This document shows, piece after piece, positions 1 through 10,817 of a stretch of DNA of 64,000 bases (its first letter is position 1; each line of letters begins with the position of its first letter). The stretch lies in assembly GCF_028640845.1 (NCBI RefSeq), contig NC_080540.1:264649958-264713957 (forward strand), read 5' to 3'. Position numbers and translations under genes: made by a program. This DNA comes from Ahaetulla prasina. Taxonomy: Eukaryota > Chordata > Lepidosauria > Squamata > Colubridae. The notes under the pieces were generated by a model. It did not search any database, had not been told where the DNA came from, and saw only the letters and a program-made list of their open reading frames with translations.

Positions 1-240
1 GTCTCCGAGTGCACTTAGGGGTAGCCCCATGTAGAGAGCATTGCAATATTCCAGACGAGAAGTGACGAGAGCATGAGTGACTGTGCATAAGGCATCCCGG
101 TCCAGAAAGGGGCGCAATTGGCGAACCAGGCGAACCTGGTAAAAGGCTCTCCTGGAGACGGCCGCCAGGTGATCTTTAAACGACAGCCGTCCATCCAGGA
201 GAACGCCCAAGTTGCGTACCCTCTCTGTTGGGGCCAGTGA
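1..240 (-). mobile_element. L2-clade LINE fragment, runs off left edge
   Basis: Read on the minus strand this is the RT thumb and connection region of an L2 LINE. It matches the plus-strand L2 copy near 55230-55440 almost word for word: the stretch for removal of a short hydrophobic leader, [12 protein letters not shown], then [14 protein letters not shown] and the [14 protein letters not shown] segment. No reading frame is intact because the copy is cut at the window edge. It is a dead fragment; its 3' end lies outside the window to the left. Confidence 0.8.
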
Positions 241-848
241 ATGTTAAAAAAATGTTCTGAAGATTATAGGTATTATGCCTGGATGTTTTAGGTTCTAAGA
301 CTGAAGAACTGGAGTGGGAGGACATGGCCTCTATGCAAATATAGTACTACCCCCTGAGCTATGTCTATATGTTCTTTCCTTTTGTAAGGAGGGTATTGAA
401 GTGCACAATATGGACAAATTGATAAATGGATTCAAGAACTGTATATATGTATTTACTTATGTATTTGTGTATCTGGCTGACCGTACAACCAATAATAAAT
501 TAGGTAAAAGAAGAATCTCTTTCATAGGAAGATTTTTTTAGAAAATGGAAGTTATTTTTTTTACTCAGTTAAATTGCAATTGCAAACAATTGCAAATACA
601 TTTTGCTTTGATTTTTTAACTAATTGTAACATTACAGTATTCTGCATGAGGAGAATGGCTGGAGATCAAGCCAACATTGTGCAACTATTTTTTTTAAATG
701 GGTTAATAAGGGTCTTTCAGTGGGAAAAATGCAATGATTTAGATGCAAGATGTATTTAGCAATCTGGGTGGATTAGAGAATTTGTATCTTAGGGCTCTTG
801 AAAAAAATCTAGTATGTCCTATGAAAAATTGCAGTCTGTAGGACCATC
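241..848. other. AT-rich spacer
   Basis: No recognisable repeat, RNA gene or conserved frame. Short open frames here (up to 75 codons) have no family features and look random. Confidence 0.5.
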
Positions 849-1086
849 TGCACTTCAGTTTGAGATGGAGACAACAAAGACTCATCCCCAACAGTCTGAG
901 CCTGTCTTCAACAGTGAAGGGACACAGAGCAGAAAACTTCCTGCAGCCAAGAAGGTTCCACACCCATTTGCACTATTCAGCTGACCCTGATGACACAGAC
1001 AGACCTCCAAGTGGCCTCAATGACTCTCTAAAAGAATGCAAACCAACAACCATGACCTGGATGACTGAGAATCTCCATAGACTTTA
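849..1086 (+). mobile_element. Penelope-like element (PLE) fragment, 3' end
   Basis: One of five copies of a PLE family in the window. It starts with the cttcagtttgagatg segment and ends with the terminal motif gacctggatgactgagaatc shared by the copies at 14572, 19255 and (reversed) 34470. An internal frame encodes a relic of the tail that follows the GIY-YIG nuclease (PRRFHTHLH...DDTDRPPSGL), compare PRRLHTHLH...EDTDKPPGDL on the minus strand at 17657-17893. Degenerate, no complete domain. Confidence 0.6.
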
Positions 1087-1194
1087 AGTATGTTTTAGTA
1101 ACTCATGAGTGCTGGTTCTTTTAGTTTTTAGTTTAATTATTTTTTGAATAGCTATTTTACAACAGTTTTATTGCTAATAGGTTTTATTCAGCCT

Positions 1195-1556
1195 GTTTAT
1201 AACATAGAAAAGTTGATAGAATGCTTTATCATGCATAGGTAACTGTTGGCTTTATTAGTAGTAATTCACACTTACGTTATTGTTCTTTCATTCAAATGCA
1301 AATATCTTTTTTACTTTCTCAAAGGTTGCTTCAGTTAATCTTGCTGGTTGTTTTCTGGAGCTTTTATACATAGTTTATATGTTTATAACATAGAAAAGTT
1401 GATAGACTGTTTTATCATGCACAGGTAACTGTTGGTTTTATTAGTAATAATTCACACTTATGTTATTGTTCTTTCATTCAAATGCAAATATCTTTTTTAC
1501 TTTCTCAAAGGTTGCTTCAGTTAATCTTACTAGTTATTTTCTGGAGCTTTTATACT
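1195..1556. repeat. 186-bp tandem duplication, two copies
   Basis: Copy 1 (about 1195-1380) and copy 2 (1381-1556) both begin gtttataacatagaaaagtt and continue through the same octamer-containing segment (attcaaatgcaaatatc) and gcttcagttaatctt. The copies differ at scattered sites only. No coding content and no flanking transposon ends were seen, so it looks like a local duplication. Confidence 0.85.
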
Positions 1557-2308
1557 ATTATTTTTTTGTTGTTTATTTTAACTTTTGTTCTTACATTTTA
1601 TTTTTTTTACTGCTCTGACAACATAATAGGAGAGTAATACAAAATACTTGTAATAATGTAATAAAATAATAAAATAAATAGGCAGGTAGGCTGGCCTTGT
1701 CCTAGACTATGCATTACACAGGTTAAAAAAAAATCTTTAATTTGCACTTGCTTGGCAGTAATTTTGTTTTGGGGAATTGATAATAGTAGTATTGTAAAAA
1801 TATTCTTAACACTTATTTATCTATACGTCAGGATTGGTATTGTAATCAAGTATTTTAGGGAGATTTTCTAGTTCTATAAAGGGCAGATACTAAATTCTTA
1901 TAAAGAAAGTCACTCAACTGTTCATTTAATATTTTCTGTGTTATTATATCCTACCTGCAAAAACTCCAACAGCCATATTAAAAAAACTGACCACTCCTCC
2001 AGATTTTGACTTTCATTTCCTGGTTGCTGTTTCCAAGTTCAGACAAGGAATCATAGGGTAGATATTATTGACAAGACCTTTGGAATTCCAGAAGTGGTTG
2101 AGGATGTGTGGATGCAAGCCTGTTTATTTATTGCAACAGATTTGGTATGAACAAGAACACAATGCCCTATAAGATAACACCATATTGACTTCTTTCCCAC
2201 TGAATCTAGATGGATATTATGTTAAGAAGCAGCTGTGTTACTTCTTCCCCTTCTATTTCTCTTCCTGCACCCCACAGATTAGATTTTATTTTTCTTTTCT
2301 TTTATGAA
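1557..2308. other. AT-rich spacer
   Basis: Contains poly-T runs near 1558-1610 and an (AATAA)-like simple stretch near 1655-1680. No gene or recognised repeat. Confidence 0.5.
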
Positions 2309-2619
2309 AGACATAGCAATGTTTCAATATTTAAGGGGCTGCCACAAAAAAAGGAGGGGTGTCAACTATTCTCCAAAGCACCTGAAGGCAGGACAAGAAG
2401 CAATGGATGGAAACTAATCAAGGAAAGAACCAACCTAGAACTAAGGAGAAATTTCCTGACAGTTAGAACAGTTAGTCAGTGGAATGTCTTGCCTCTAGAA
2501 GTTGTAGGTGCTCCAACATTGGAGGTTTTTAAGAAGAGATTGGACAAACATTTGTCTAAATTGGTATATGATTTCCTGCTTGAACAGGGGCTTGGATTAG
2601 AAGAGCTGCAAGATCCCTG
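2309..2619 (+). mobile_element. CR1 LINE 3' fragment
   Basis: Encodes the last part of the CR1 ORF2 C-terminus: [20 protein letters not shown], then [16 protein letters not shown] and the ...APTLEVFKKRLDKHLSK segment. The same peptide appears in the minus-strand CR1 copy at 50931-51569. The 136-codon open frame covers it but starts upstream in unrelated DNA. Strongly 5'-truncated and missing most of the 3' UTR; no function expected. Confidence 0.85.
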
Positions 2620-2745
2620 AAAATGCTCATTTTAAGCATCATATTTTTCTCTGAATAAGATATAACAGATTTGTTGCATCAAAGAAGGTGGGACATTTCT
2701 TGATTTATTAATATTCATTGATAGCCACAGCAGTGTCTTGCTTGA

Positions 2746-2814
2746 TCTCTCTCTCTCTCTCTCCCTCCCTCTCCCTCTCTCCCTCTCTCCCTCCCTCCCT
2801 CCCTCCCTCCCTCC
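2746..2814. repeat. (CT)n / (CCCT)n microsatellite
   Basis: Pyrimidine-only tract that shifts from CT dinucleotide to CCCT tetranucleotide units. The Arg/Glu-rich minus-strand frame over it is an artefact of the repeat. Confidence 0.95.
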
Positions 2815-4364
2815 GTCTGTGTAGTCATAGGAGGGTAATGATAGTGGCACCCCACATGATAAATACTTTATGATGTTATAGCCCTTCTTATGATGGATTG
2901 AGAAGATTTAGAGAGCAAGATCAGGTAGAGTCATTCCTGAAGTGTGCACCAGTTTGATATTTGCTCCATTAACAAGTCCATTATTCTCAGTTATCCTTTG
3001 GGAATTTATAATTTTTGAAAAAAATATTATTTATTCTATTTTTATTATTCTTGCTAAGCTACATTGGTAGAATTTATATCATGTCCTGAGAATTAGTGAT
3101 AAATAATTATGAGTAATAATGCCATAAGCAACATATAGCGTTAGCTTCTTACTATTGCTATGATATATGAAAAGGTTGTAGAAGTTATACTATTGACTGT
3201 TCCTTCTATTGCTCTCTTAGCTTGTCTGTACTTAACCAAACAGCCAACATCAATTTAATCTGGGTACCTCATCTAGTGACCTGCAGCCAGATGTTGTTTG
3301 TTTGACGTTACCAAGAACTGTATGATGCTATCAAGTTTCTTTGCTTGAAACTGCTACATTTTTTTAAAAAAATGTAGCATTTTAAAAACTGTTAACATTT
3401 GTAATAGGTCAGGTTTCATTAGGCATGGTTTACAAACCTTTAGGATGTCAGTCAATACCTTTTATAGCATGGCAGATCTTATCTCTTCCTGCTGTATATG
3501 ACAGGTCTGGCAGATCATATCATTGTGTACTCTGTTATCCTCATCTAGTATACCCAACAACTCAATTATTAATTTGTGAAAAACTCTGAGCAAATATCAT
3601 TAACTACTAGATTGCATTGTAAACTAATAATCCAAGTATTTGAAATTACAGGTGGAATTTTCAGGGGAATATGATATTTTGATATAATTCTAAACACATC
3701 TGATCTCTACATTTATTTTTATGCATGGTGTTTATTTGTTATATTTACAGCTAACTTCTAACTTGTTCAAGGTGTCACCACTTATTTTATTCTGCCTAGT
3801 TCTGTAAAGTTGTTCTGAAAACAAGTGACCAACTCCAAATCACCAAGCAAGTTTTATGAATGAGTGAGGACTTGCACTTTCATCAAGCTATGTCACCTGG
3901 GCTATATGATTAATATATCATTAGTAAATTTGGAGTCAATTGTGTCCACAAGATGGATGAGAATGAAAGCCATACTTTGATTCTTCACTATATGAAGAAA
4001 AGTAATTCAGATTAATGTATTTTCAGTAGACTCTGCCAATTCATATTAGAAATGGCAGAGTTATAGATAACCTACTTTTCCATTAAAAATATTCCCTTAA
4101 GTAGATTTTATATGGAGAAAAAGATTTGAGACATTCATTCATTTAGAAATATGCATTACATTTTTTAAGAAAGGTTTGCAAAAAATAAAATATTACAATT
4201 TTAGGCAAAAAAAAAAGGTTCAGTTAATTAATTTAGTTAAGCTGATATTTACCAAAAAGTAGAAAGCAGCAAGGACAGAATAAAATATCTGTCTGATCTG
4301 AAGTGTCCAAGATAAAAGTTAAAAGGAATTAGTTGTAGATTTCTCTTAAATATTTTATTCATTA
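2815..4364. other. AT-rich spacer with one perfect palindrome
   Basis: Only the 28-nt palindrome at 3352-3379 and A/T homopolymers stand out. No recognised transposon or conserved frame. Confidence 0.5.
3352..3379. repeat. Perfect 28-nt palindrome
   Basis: Reads tgctacattttttt then its exact reverse complement, with no spacer. May be a chance AT-rich palindrome or a relic of an inverted repeat; no protein-coding context. Confidence 0.8.
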
Positions 4365-4603
4365 ATAAATAGCAATAGCACTTAGACTTATATACCTTTC
4401 TCACAGTGCTTTGCAGCCCTCTCTGAGGAGTTTACAGAATCAGCATATTGCCCCCAATAATCTGGCTCCTCATTTTACCAACCATAGAAAGATGGAAGGC
4501 TGAGTCAACCTTGAGCCAATGAGATTCGAACTACCAAACTGCTGGTAGCCAGCAGTCAGCAGGAGTAGCTGCAATACTGCATTCTAACCATTGTGCCACC
4601 ACA
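4365..4603 (-). mobile_element. tRNA-headed CORE/MIR-like SINE
   Basis: On the minus strand it starts gtggtggcacaatggttag (tRNA A-box-like), carries agttcgaatct (B box), then the core ctcaaggttgactcagcc and aaaatgaggagccagatta, and ends in gtatataagtctaagtgcta. The plus-strand copy at 41537-41775 has the same order. Transcribed by Pol III in the active family; this copy is diverged. Confidence 0.8.
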
Positions 4604-5500
4604 AATCAATATTCCAGTAAATTATTAAAAGAGTGCCTCGTTGACATTTCCTTTGCTAATTTACAAGATTTACTGTTATGGCCTTCCTTGGAAAATCCCA
4701 AAACCAATATATTATTTTATAAACGCAGAATGAAGATATGAGAAAAGATTTAACAGGTCTATTAGGATGAAACATCCAACTGAAATATAATTTGAAGTAG
4801 ATGTAAAATTCAAGTGCCTCAGCATCCTTGACATTCATAAAAATAAACTGCTGTGCATTGTTTGCTCTATTTCTGGAAGCTTAAACTTTACTGAATGTGC
4901 ATGATGGAGATTAAATGCCAATTTGACTGTTTTGTTTGAGTATGTGGGCTGCTTTTATAGTACCAGAAAAGATATATGTGTCCCAATTGACAAATATTTT
5001 GTGATGGCTTCTACGTGGGGCTACTTTAACAACAGTTTGGAAACTTGAACTCTTCAGAACAAAGTTCAGTGGACTAAATTACTAGAAAATAATTGTCACC
5101 TAATGCATGGTGTAACCTTTTTGGGGTCATTGCTCACATCTAAAGTTTTGACAGCATGTTATGGGCCCTCTCAAATGCTTGCCATAGTGTGATTAGCCAA
5201 TCACAAAATCAGAAATACCTGAAACCAAACAAGACCACATAAATTTTCTAAGAATGTCTCTGGGATTTAAGTGAGGTTTAATTTGAGCTTTAAAGCCATA
5301 AATAGCCTGGAGGAAGCTGCTTGAAGGATCACCAACATTGACTGGATGCTATTCTGTGCTTCTTTCCTCTGCTGGTAAGTTGAGATGCTACATGTATGTT
5401 GATAAAGTGCTGAAGGAACGATGGGCTATGGAGTTCTGCTGAGTGAGAAGTTAATTTTGTTAGAAGTCTTCTGTTCTTGCCCCATAAGAGGAGATAATGC
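4604..5500. other. Spacer, nothing recognised
   Basis: No repeat ends, RNA gene or convincing coding frame seen; 60-codon frames are random-looking. Confidence 0.45.
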
Positions 5501-5503
5501 AAT

Positions 5504-5571
<68 letters not shown>
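5501..5571. repeat. (AAT)n microsatellite at CR1 3' end
   Basis: Uninterrupted trinucleotide run directly abutting the 3' terminus of the minus-strand CR1 that follows (cagagttggaagggacc). The poly-Asn frame across it is spurious. Confidence 0.95.
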
Positions 5572-5938
5572 TCAGAGTTGGAAGGGACCTTGGAAGTCTT
5601 CTAGTCCAACCCCCTGACCAGGCAGGAAACCCTACACCATTTCAGACAAATGGCTATCCACCATTTTCTTAAAAATTTCCAGTGTTGGAGCATTCACAAC
5701 TTCTGCAGGCAAGTCTTTCCACTTATTAATTGTTCTAACTGTCAGGAAATTTCTCCTTAGTTCTAAGTTGCTTCTCTCCTTGATTAGTTTCCACCCATTG
5801 CTTCTTATTCTACCCTCAGGTGCTTTGGAGAATAGTTTGACTCCCTCTTCTTTGTGGCAGCCACTGAGATATTAGAACACTGCTATCATGTCTCCCCTAG
5901 TCCTTCTTTTCATTAAACTAGACATACCCAGTTCCTTA
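5572..5938 (-). mobile_element. CR1 LINE 3' fragment
   Basis: Minus-strand CR1 3' end. The terminus agttggaagggaccttgga is shared with the copies at 19924 and 50873. Upstream on the minus strand it encodes the C-terminal peptide ([12 protein letters not shown], [14 protein letters not shown]). 5'-truncated at the segment for GTGYV/L just before the ELGMS motif. Preceded by an (AAT)n tail. Confidence 0.9.
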
Positions 5939-5998
5939 AGCTGACTCTAGGTCAGAAGAGGATCTCTTGTATATATTTTTATGAAATATTAATAAAAA

Positions 5999-6212
5999 GA
6001 GGAAAGGTAAAGATTTCTCCTGCCCAGTCATATGTGACTCTGGGGGAAGTGGCTCATTCTACATTTCTTAGTTGAGGAAGCCAGGATTGTCTGAAGATTT
6101 TTCCATGGACATGTGGCCAGCATGATTAGACCCCGAGGCACATGGAAAGCTGTTACCTTCCCACTGAAGTGATGTCTATTTACCTACTCACATTTGCATG
6201 CTTTTTAACTGA
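5999..6212 (-). mobile_element. Sauria-type SINE, 5'-truncated
   Basis: Minus-strand copy of the squamate Sauria SINE. The tail aaaggtaaagatttctcc, then gacatgtggccagcatga and gctgttaccttcccact follow the family order. In the intact family a tRNA-derived head follows, and the tail is shared with BovB, whose machinery mobilises it. The tRNA-like head is missing here. Confidence 0.75.
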
Positions 6213-6215
6213 TAA

Positions 6216-6259
6216 TAGACTAGACTAGACTAGACTAGACTAGACTAGACTAGACTAGA
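6216..6259. repeat. (CTAGA)n microsatellite at Rex1 3' end
   Basis: Pentanucleotide run directly abutting the Rex1 3' terminus that starts at 6260; equivalent tails are AATAG at 28590 and 42989 and AGGAT at 41463. Confidence 0.95.
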
Positions 6260-6520
6260 ATTTTTTTATTGGCCAAGTGTGATTGGACACACAAGGAATT
6301 TATCTTGGTGCATATGCTCTTAGTGTACATAAAAGAAAAGATACCTTCATCAAGGTACAACACTTACAACACTTAATGATAGTCATAGGCTACAAATAAG
6401 CAATCAGGAAACAATATCAATATAAATTGTAAGGATACAAGCAACAAAGTTACAGTCATACAGTCATAAGTGGAAGGAGAGGGTGATGAGAACGATAGAT
6501 GGGTGATGGGAACGATGGTC
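6260..6520 (-). mobile_element. Rex1 LINE 3' UTR fragment
   Basis: Minus-strand 3' UTR of the Rex1 family: ttattggccaagtgtgattg, then cattaagtgttgtaagtgtt (minus-strand reading), identical in order to 43007-43260. Ends before the coding region. Confidence 0.85.
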
Positions 6521-6560
6521 AGGAAGAAAAAAAAAGATGGTCAGGAAGAAAAAAAAAGAG
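6505..6560. repeat. Short local duplication
   Basis: The unit gatggtcaggaagaaaaaaa occurs twice back to back at the truncated end of the Rex1 fragment. Confidence 0.8.
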
Positions 6561-7494
6561 CATATGATCCCAGCAAATGAATGATTAAAGCTAATGTTTA
6601 AGTATCAACACTCAGATATGATGCAGCAACAAGGCTAGGTAAGGGACAGGGGGAAAAACCTGACATTCTGCAGTTCTAAAGATCTTGAAATCTCTCCTTG
6701 ATATGAAGAGGTATGGTAGTCTAGAGCCACAAAGGAAGAAAAATGAATCAGTTCCTTGGAAATGATGCTACATTATTCTTACATTATTCGTTATTTCTGA
6801 GAAAGTCCTGTCATCCCTGGATAGCTTCCTACTTTCCAGCAAAAAAAAATTCTTGGCAAATGTGATTAACCCATGGAGTTGCCATTCTTGCCTGAATAAA
6901 CATGAAATTTTATGGTGGCATAATGTCAGAAGGTGTGTTTGTGGCAATGCATATAGTTGTTCAGTTGGGTCCTCTCTCTTCAGACTTGGGCAAACCTGGT
7001 GACTTCTAAAACCAGACTGAATCCATCACAATAATAAAGCTACAATATAAGAAAAGCAAACAAATGTATATGTGCAAATAGGAGACAAGAAAAGAAATTA
7101 AATTAAAACAAATAAAGGACAGCGAACTTAGTTCACTTAGTTTTTAACTAACAACTTAACCTTCATTTATGTGAATTGTATTATCCAATATTTCTTTTGC
7201 ATCAATGAAGAAACTATAGAAAGACTATGAGTGCACACATTTCATCAAGTCAACTTTTGCTATCTGGTACACAAGTGTTTTTCTAAGAACACACACCCCC
7301 CACCCTCTATTTAACGTCAATAGGTCCAACCTTATAACTTGTACTTGTAATACTCATAATTACATGATTTTTGGAGTACAGTTTAGCACATTGATATATT
7401 TAAATTTTAAATCTCTTTTTAGATGTGATTTACTACATTAAAAATATTCAGCCATGATGAAAGAACCAGAGGGCATGACCAAGCTCTGTATTAC
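6561..7494. other. Spacer, nothing recognised
   Basis: AT-rich with a C-run near 7293-7302. No transposon ends or genes seen. Confidence 0.45.
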
Positions 7495-7665
7495 AGGTCA
7501 TCTTCAACTTCCAAACATTAATTTAGTAACTTTTTGAAGCTACGCTAGCACTGAAAAAAGTGACAACCAGTCCTTGTACTTATGACCATTTCAGCATCTT
7601 CAAAGTCATGTGATCAGAATTCAGGCACTTGGCAGCCAGCAAATATGGACAAGCATTTTAGCCTT
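7495..7665 (-). mobile_element. Partial TIR element of the 'aggtagtcctcgactta' family
   Basis: Degraded copy, with one terminus (caggtcatcttcaacttcc) and the diagnostic internal stretch gcactgaaaaaagtgac followed by catgtgatcagaattcaggc. The same stretch in reverse order is at 37740-37859. Non-autonomous; the second terminus is missing. Confidence 0.65.
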
Positions 7666-7669
7666 TCAA

Positions 7670-7855
7670 TGGGTTTTATTTATTTATTAGATTTTATGCC
7701 ATTTTTATTTTTATAAGTATAAATAACTCAAGGTGGTGAATATTTATAATAATACGTCTTCCTTCTATTTCCCCCATAAGATGGATTGTGTTGAGAGTGA
7801 CTGGCTTAGCCAATCAGTCAGCTTTCATGCCTAAATCATATTGTAAACACCAGAA
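7670..7855 (-). repeat. Degraded interspersed repeat
   Basis: Starts with a TTTA-rich stretch (tttatttattagattttatg) followed by a region like the minus strand of common reptile LINE/SINE tails (gagagtgactggcttagcca, cagctttcatgcctaa). Too eroded to place in a family. Confidence 0.35.
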
Positions 7856-9025
7856 GTTTTGAAAGTATTATAAATAATAAACAGGTATAGAGTAATCTCA
7901 TTTTTAGCTCAAAGTTCCTCCTCCTCTTTCAAAGTTGAAGTACCTGCTGTTTAGGAATTATTCCTAGGTATCAAATTTTTATAGAAAAAAGAATCATAGT
8001 TTAATTTCTTTCCCAATAGCATCCAAAGAAGTCTAGCTACTTTCTATGCTGGAAATACAATCTGACTATCATTGAAAAAAAGTATTTGCCAGGATTTCAA
8101 AGGTTCCAAATAATAGCTCTCTAATTGAGCCCACAGTGGAACATACTCAGTTTCATTTTCATTGCAATAAAGGAAGGTTAATAACCATGCCCAATGATAC
8201 AACTGAAAGTCAGGAAAATTAAAACTCCCATGTTCACATGGGAGTCACAACTTCGATAGAAGGAACCTTGAAGCCTGACAATTTCTTTTAAAAAAGATCA
8301 TTAAATTGTCAGTGTATCTAAAATATCTAAGTGGAATTAACAGAGACATCGTTCTTAAATATATACTGCATATACTGGTTGTAGAATTTATATTCATTTT
8401 TACAACATTTATTTCTTCCCCCATAGGCTTGTAGGTATTTTTAACAATTGTTGCTATCGGTATTAATCTGTATTATTGGAAAAGAATGTAGATGTGGTCT
8501 TGGAAAGGGAGAAAAACAAAATACATTAAGGGAGGAGAAATGACAATTTAGCCTTGATAAAATGGAAAGTGTGAGAAAGAAATGCAAAATAATTCCCACT
8601 TTGCTTTTGTGTGGTACAAGATGGAGCAGAGAAAAATTGCTTTCAAGATACTGTTATACTACATTACAACAATAAAGACACATTCCTGCTGCTTCTGTTT
8701 CTTTGACTGCTTCAGAAAACTGACAGTTGTATAATTATAGCAGTTATAAAGATCCAGAGAGAGGGCTATACTTCAGATTTAATTGCATTCAGTTTATTTA
8801 AAAAATCTTTCTTTTCTTGGATATATAACTCAAGTTTTGTTTTATGATGCAAAGAACAACAATGACTTTAAACAAAAATTAAAATATTGTAATTTCATAT
8901 TGGAAAGACAATCCCAAGTCAAGGCCCTAAAAAGAGAAAGAAAGAAACTTATATATAAAATATATAAAATATTTTATAAAATGTTTTTTTTAAAAATATT
9001 TATTTAAATAATAATATTTAAAAGT
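7856..9025. other. AT-rich spacer with a small hairpin
   Basis: Holds a 9-bp-arm hairpin at 8224-8245 (actcccatg / catgggagt, 4-nt loop) and a TATA-like low-complexity stretch at 8948-9015. No gene seen. Confidence 0.5.
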
Positions 9026-9620
9026 ATCTGAGATCTTGAAGTCCTAGTGGATAACCATTTAGATATGAGCCAGCAGTGTGCAGCAGCTGCCAAAAAAGCC
9101 AACACAGTTCTAAACAGAGGGATAGAATCAAGATCACGTGAAGTGTTAATACCACTTTATAAGGCCTTGGTAAGGCTACACCCAGAATACTGCATCCAGT
9201 TTTGGTCTCCATGATATAAAAAAGATTTGGGGACTCTAGAAAGAGTGCAGGGTATGTCTAGTTTAATGAAAAAAGGACCAGGGTGACATGATAGCAGTGT
9301 TCCAATATCTCAGGGGCTGCCACAAAGAAGAGGGAGTCAAAGTATTCTCCAAAGCACCTGTGGGCAGGACAAGAAGCAAAGAAGTGGAAATTTATCAAGA
9401 GAGAAGCAACTTAGAACTAAGGAGAAATTTCCTGACAGTTAGAACAATTAATCAGTGAAACAACTTGCCTCCAGAAGTTGTGAAAGCTCCAACACTGGAA
9501 ATTTTTAAGAAGTTATTGGATAATCATTTGTTTGAAGTGGTGTAGGGTTTCCTGCCTAAGCAATGGGTTGGACTAGAAGACCTCCAAGGTCCCTTCCAAC
9601 TCTGTTATCTGTATTCTATT
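9026..9620 (+). mobile_element. CR1 LINE 3' end, 5'-truncated, frameshifted
   Basis: Plus-strand CR1 beginning in the [20 protein letters not shown] segment and running through the C-terminal peptide to the terminal ccttccaactctgttat. Compared with the copy at 50873 it lacks about 10 codons in the ILGCIN region and has stops and frameshifts. A very short tail (tgtattctattg) follows. Confidence 0.9.
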
Positions 9621-10817
9621 GTGTAAATAATTCAGATGGCACTCCATTTTGCTACTGCAAATCTGAGTGATGAATAAGAAATTTAAAATGCTAAAACATA
9701 CAAATATATAAGATAAGAATATGATATGATCTAAAAATCCAAGAACCGACTAGAAGAAAATCTGTTTCTTACCAAATAACTGGGAAAAAGAAAAAACAAA
9801 TCTTCCTCTGGTACGTTCCCTGCCCCACCAAAATGTGAGTTCCCCGGTGCATGCATTTAATCGGGCTATCAAGTGAAGGAATTGCTTCTTTTCTTGGAAC
9901 TGAACTTTCAGAAATATAAATAATTGGATCATTAACAGCATCTGGTATGGATTTTTCTATCTCTAGCTGAGATAGTGCAACAACTAAAGTGGAGTGGGTG
10001 GGAGAGATTTGTTTTGTATGCTTGTGAGACATCTTTCCTCCCCCGATCCACAACTTGGTAGAAGATTTAATTAGCATTTCTATTTACCAACAATTTTTAA
10101 TGAGCAGTATAAGTATAGTTTTTATCAGTTTCTAGAAGTAAAGAAAAACACTGATGTTTCAGCACTTTTCCATCTCGGCCAAAGGTCCTCCCACCATATG
10201 TATCTTATATTTTTGGTGCTTTCTTTGCAAGAGGTTCATAGAGGTTATTTCTGCAGCATTCCCAAACTCCAGGTAATTTTTTTTCTCACAATGTATTTGT
10301 ATAACATATTAAATCCCTGAGACACTGCATTTCATGATACTGACAGAATCCTGAAGATTCCAGTTGGAGCTAATGACAGTGATCTGATTATGAAAATTAT
10401 TGAGCCGAGGACAGATATATTGATAATCAAATCCAATACATTGCCCTTTCCCACCCACCTCTTCCTTCTCCGCCAATGCACAGTTTTGTGAGAACTGTAA
10501 GCATCAAGTATCCCCCCGCCCTTTTAAGAGACTGTCACATCATTATTTGCAGCATGGCACAGCTGAAAAATGACAAATCAGAATTGGAGATTTGTAGCCG
10601 TTTTCAAATCAGGACAAATTAGAATCATGCAGCTTGGGTAAATACAATTTTTCCTGAATTGTCTACATTCCTCCCAGTTTCACTCTCTCTTCCTAATTGA
10701 AGCACAATCCTTCTATGTGATTGCCTGCATGTTTTAGTTTTCATTTCTTTTCTGAAGAACTATAATGGGTCTTTCCATTTTTCCTCTTGCTTGGGTTTGT
10801 AATCCAGGCATGATAAC
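9621..10817. other. Spacer, nothing recognised
   Basis: A 102-codon minus-strand frame at 9769-10077 shows no known motif, low complexity or repeat similarity and cannot be supported as a gene. Confidence 0.45.

Noticed and set aside
5421..5672. Poly-Asn open frame
   Set aside because: Produced by the (AAT)n microsatellite and CR1 3' end; no independent coding evidence.
6216..6259. CRISPR-like or satellite array
   Set aside because: Five-bp perfect units with no spacers; a LINE-tail microsatellite.
9769..10077. 102-codon minus-strand frame
   Set aside because: No recognisable domain, no similarity to other features, and overlapping frames of similar length; cannot be supported.
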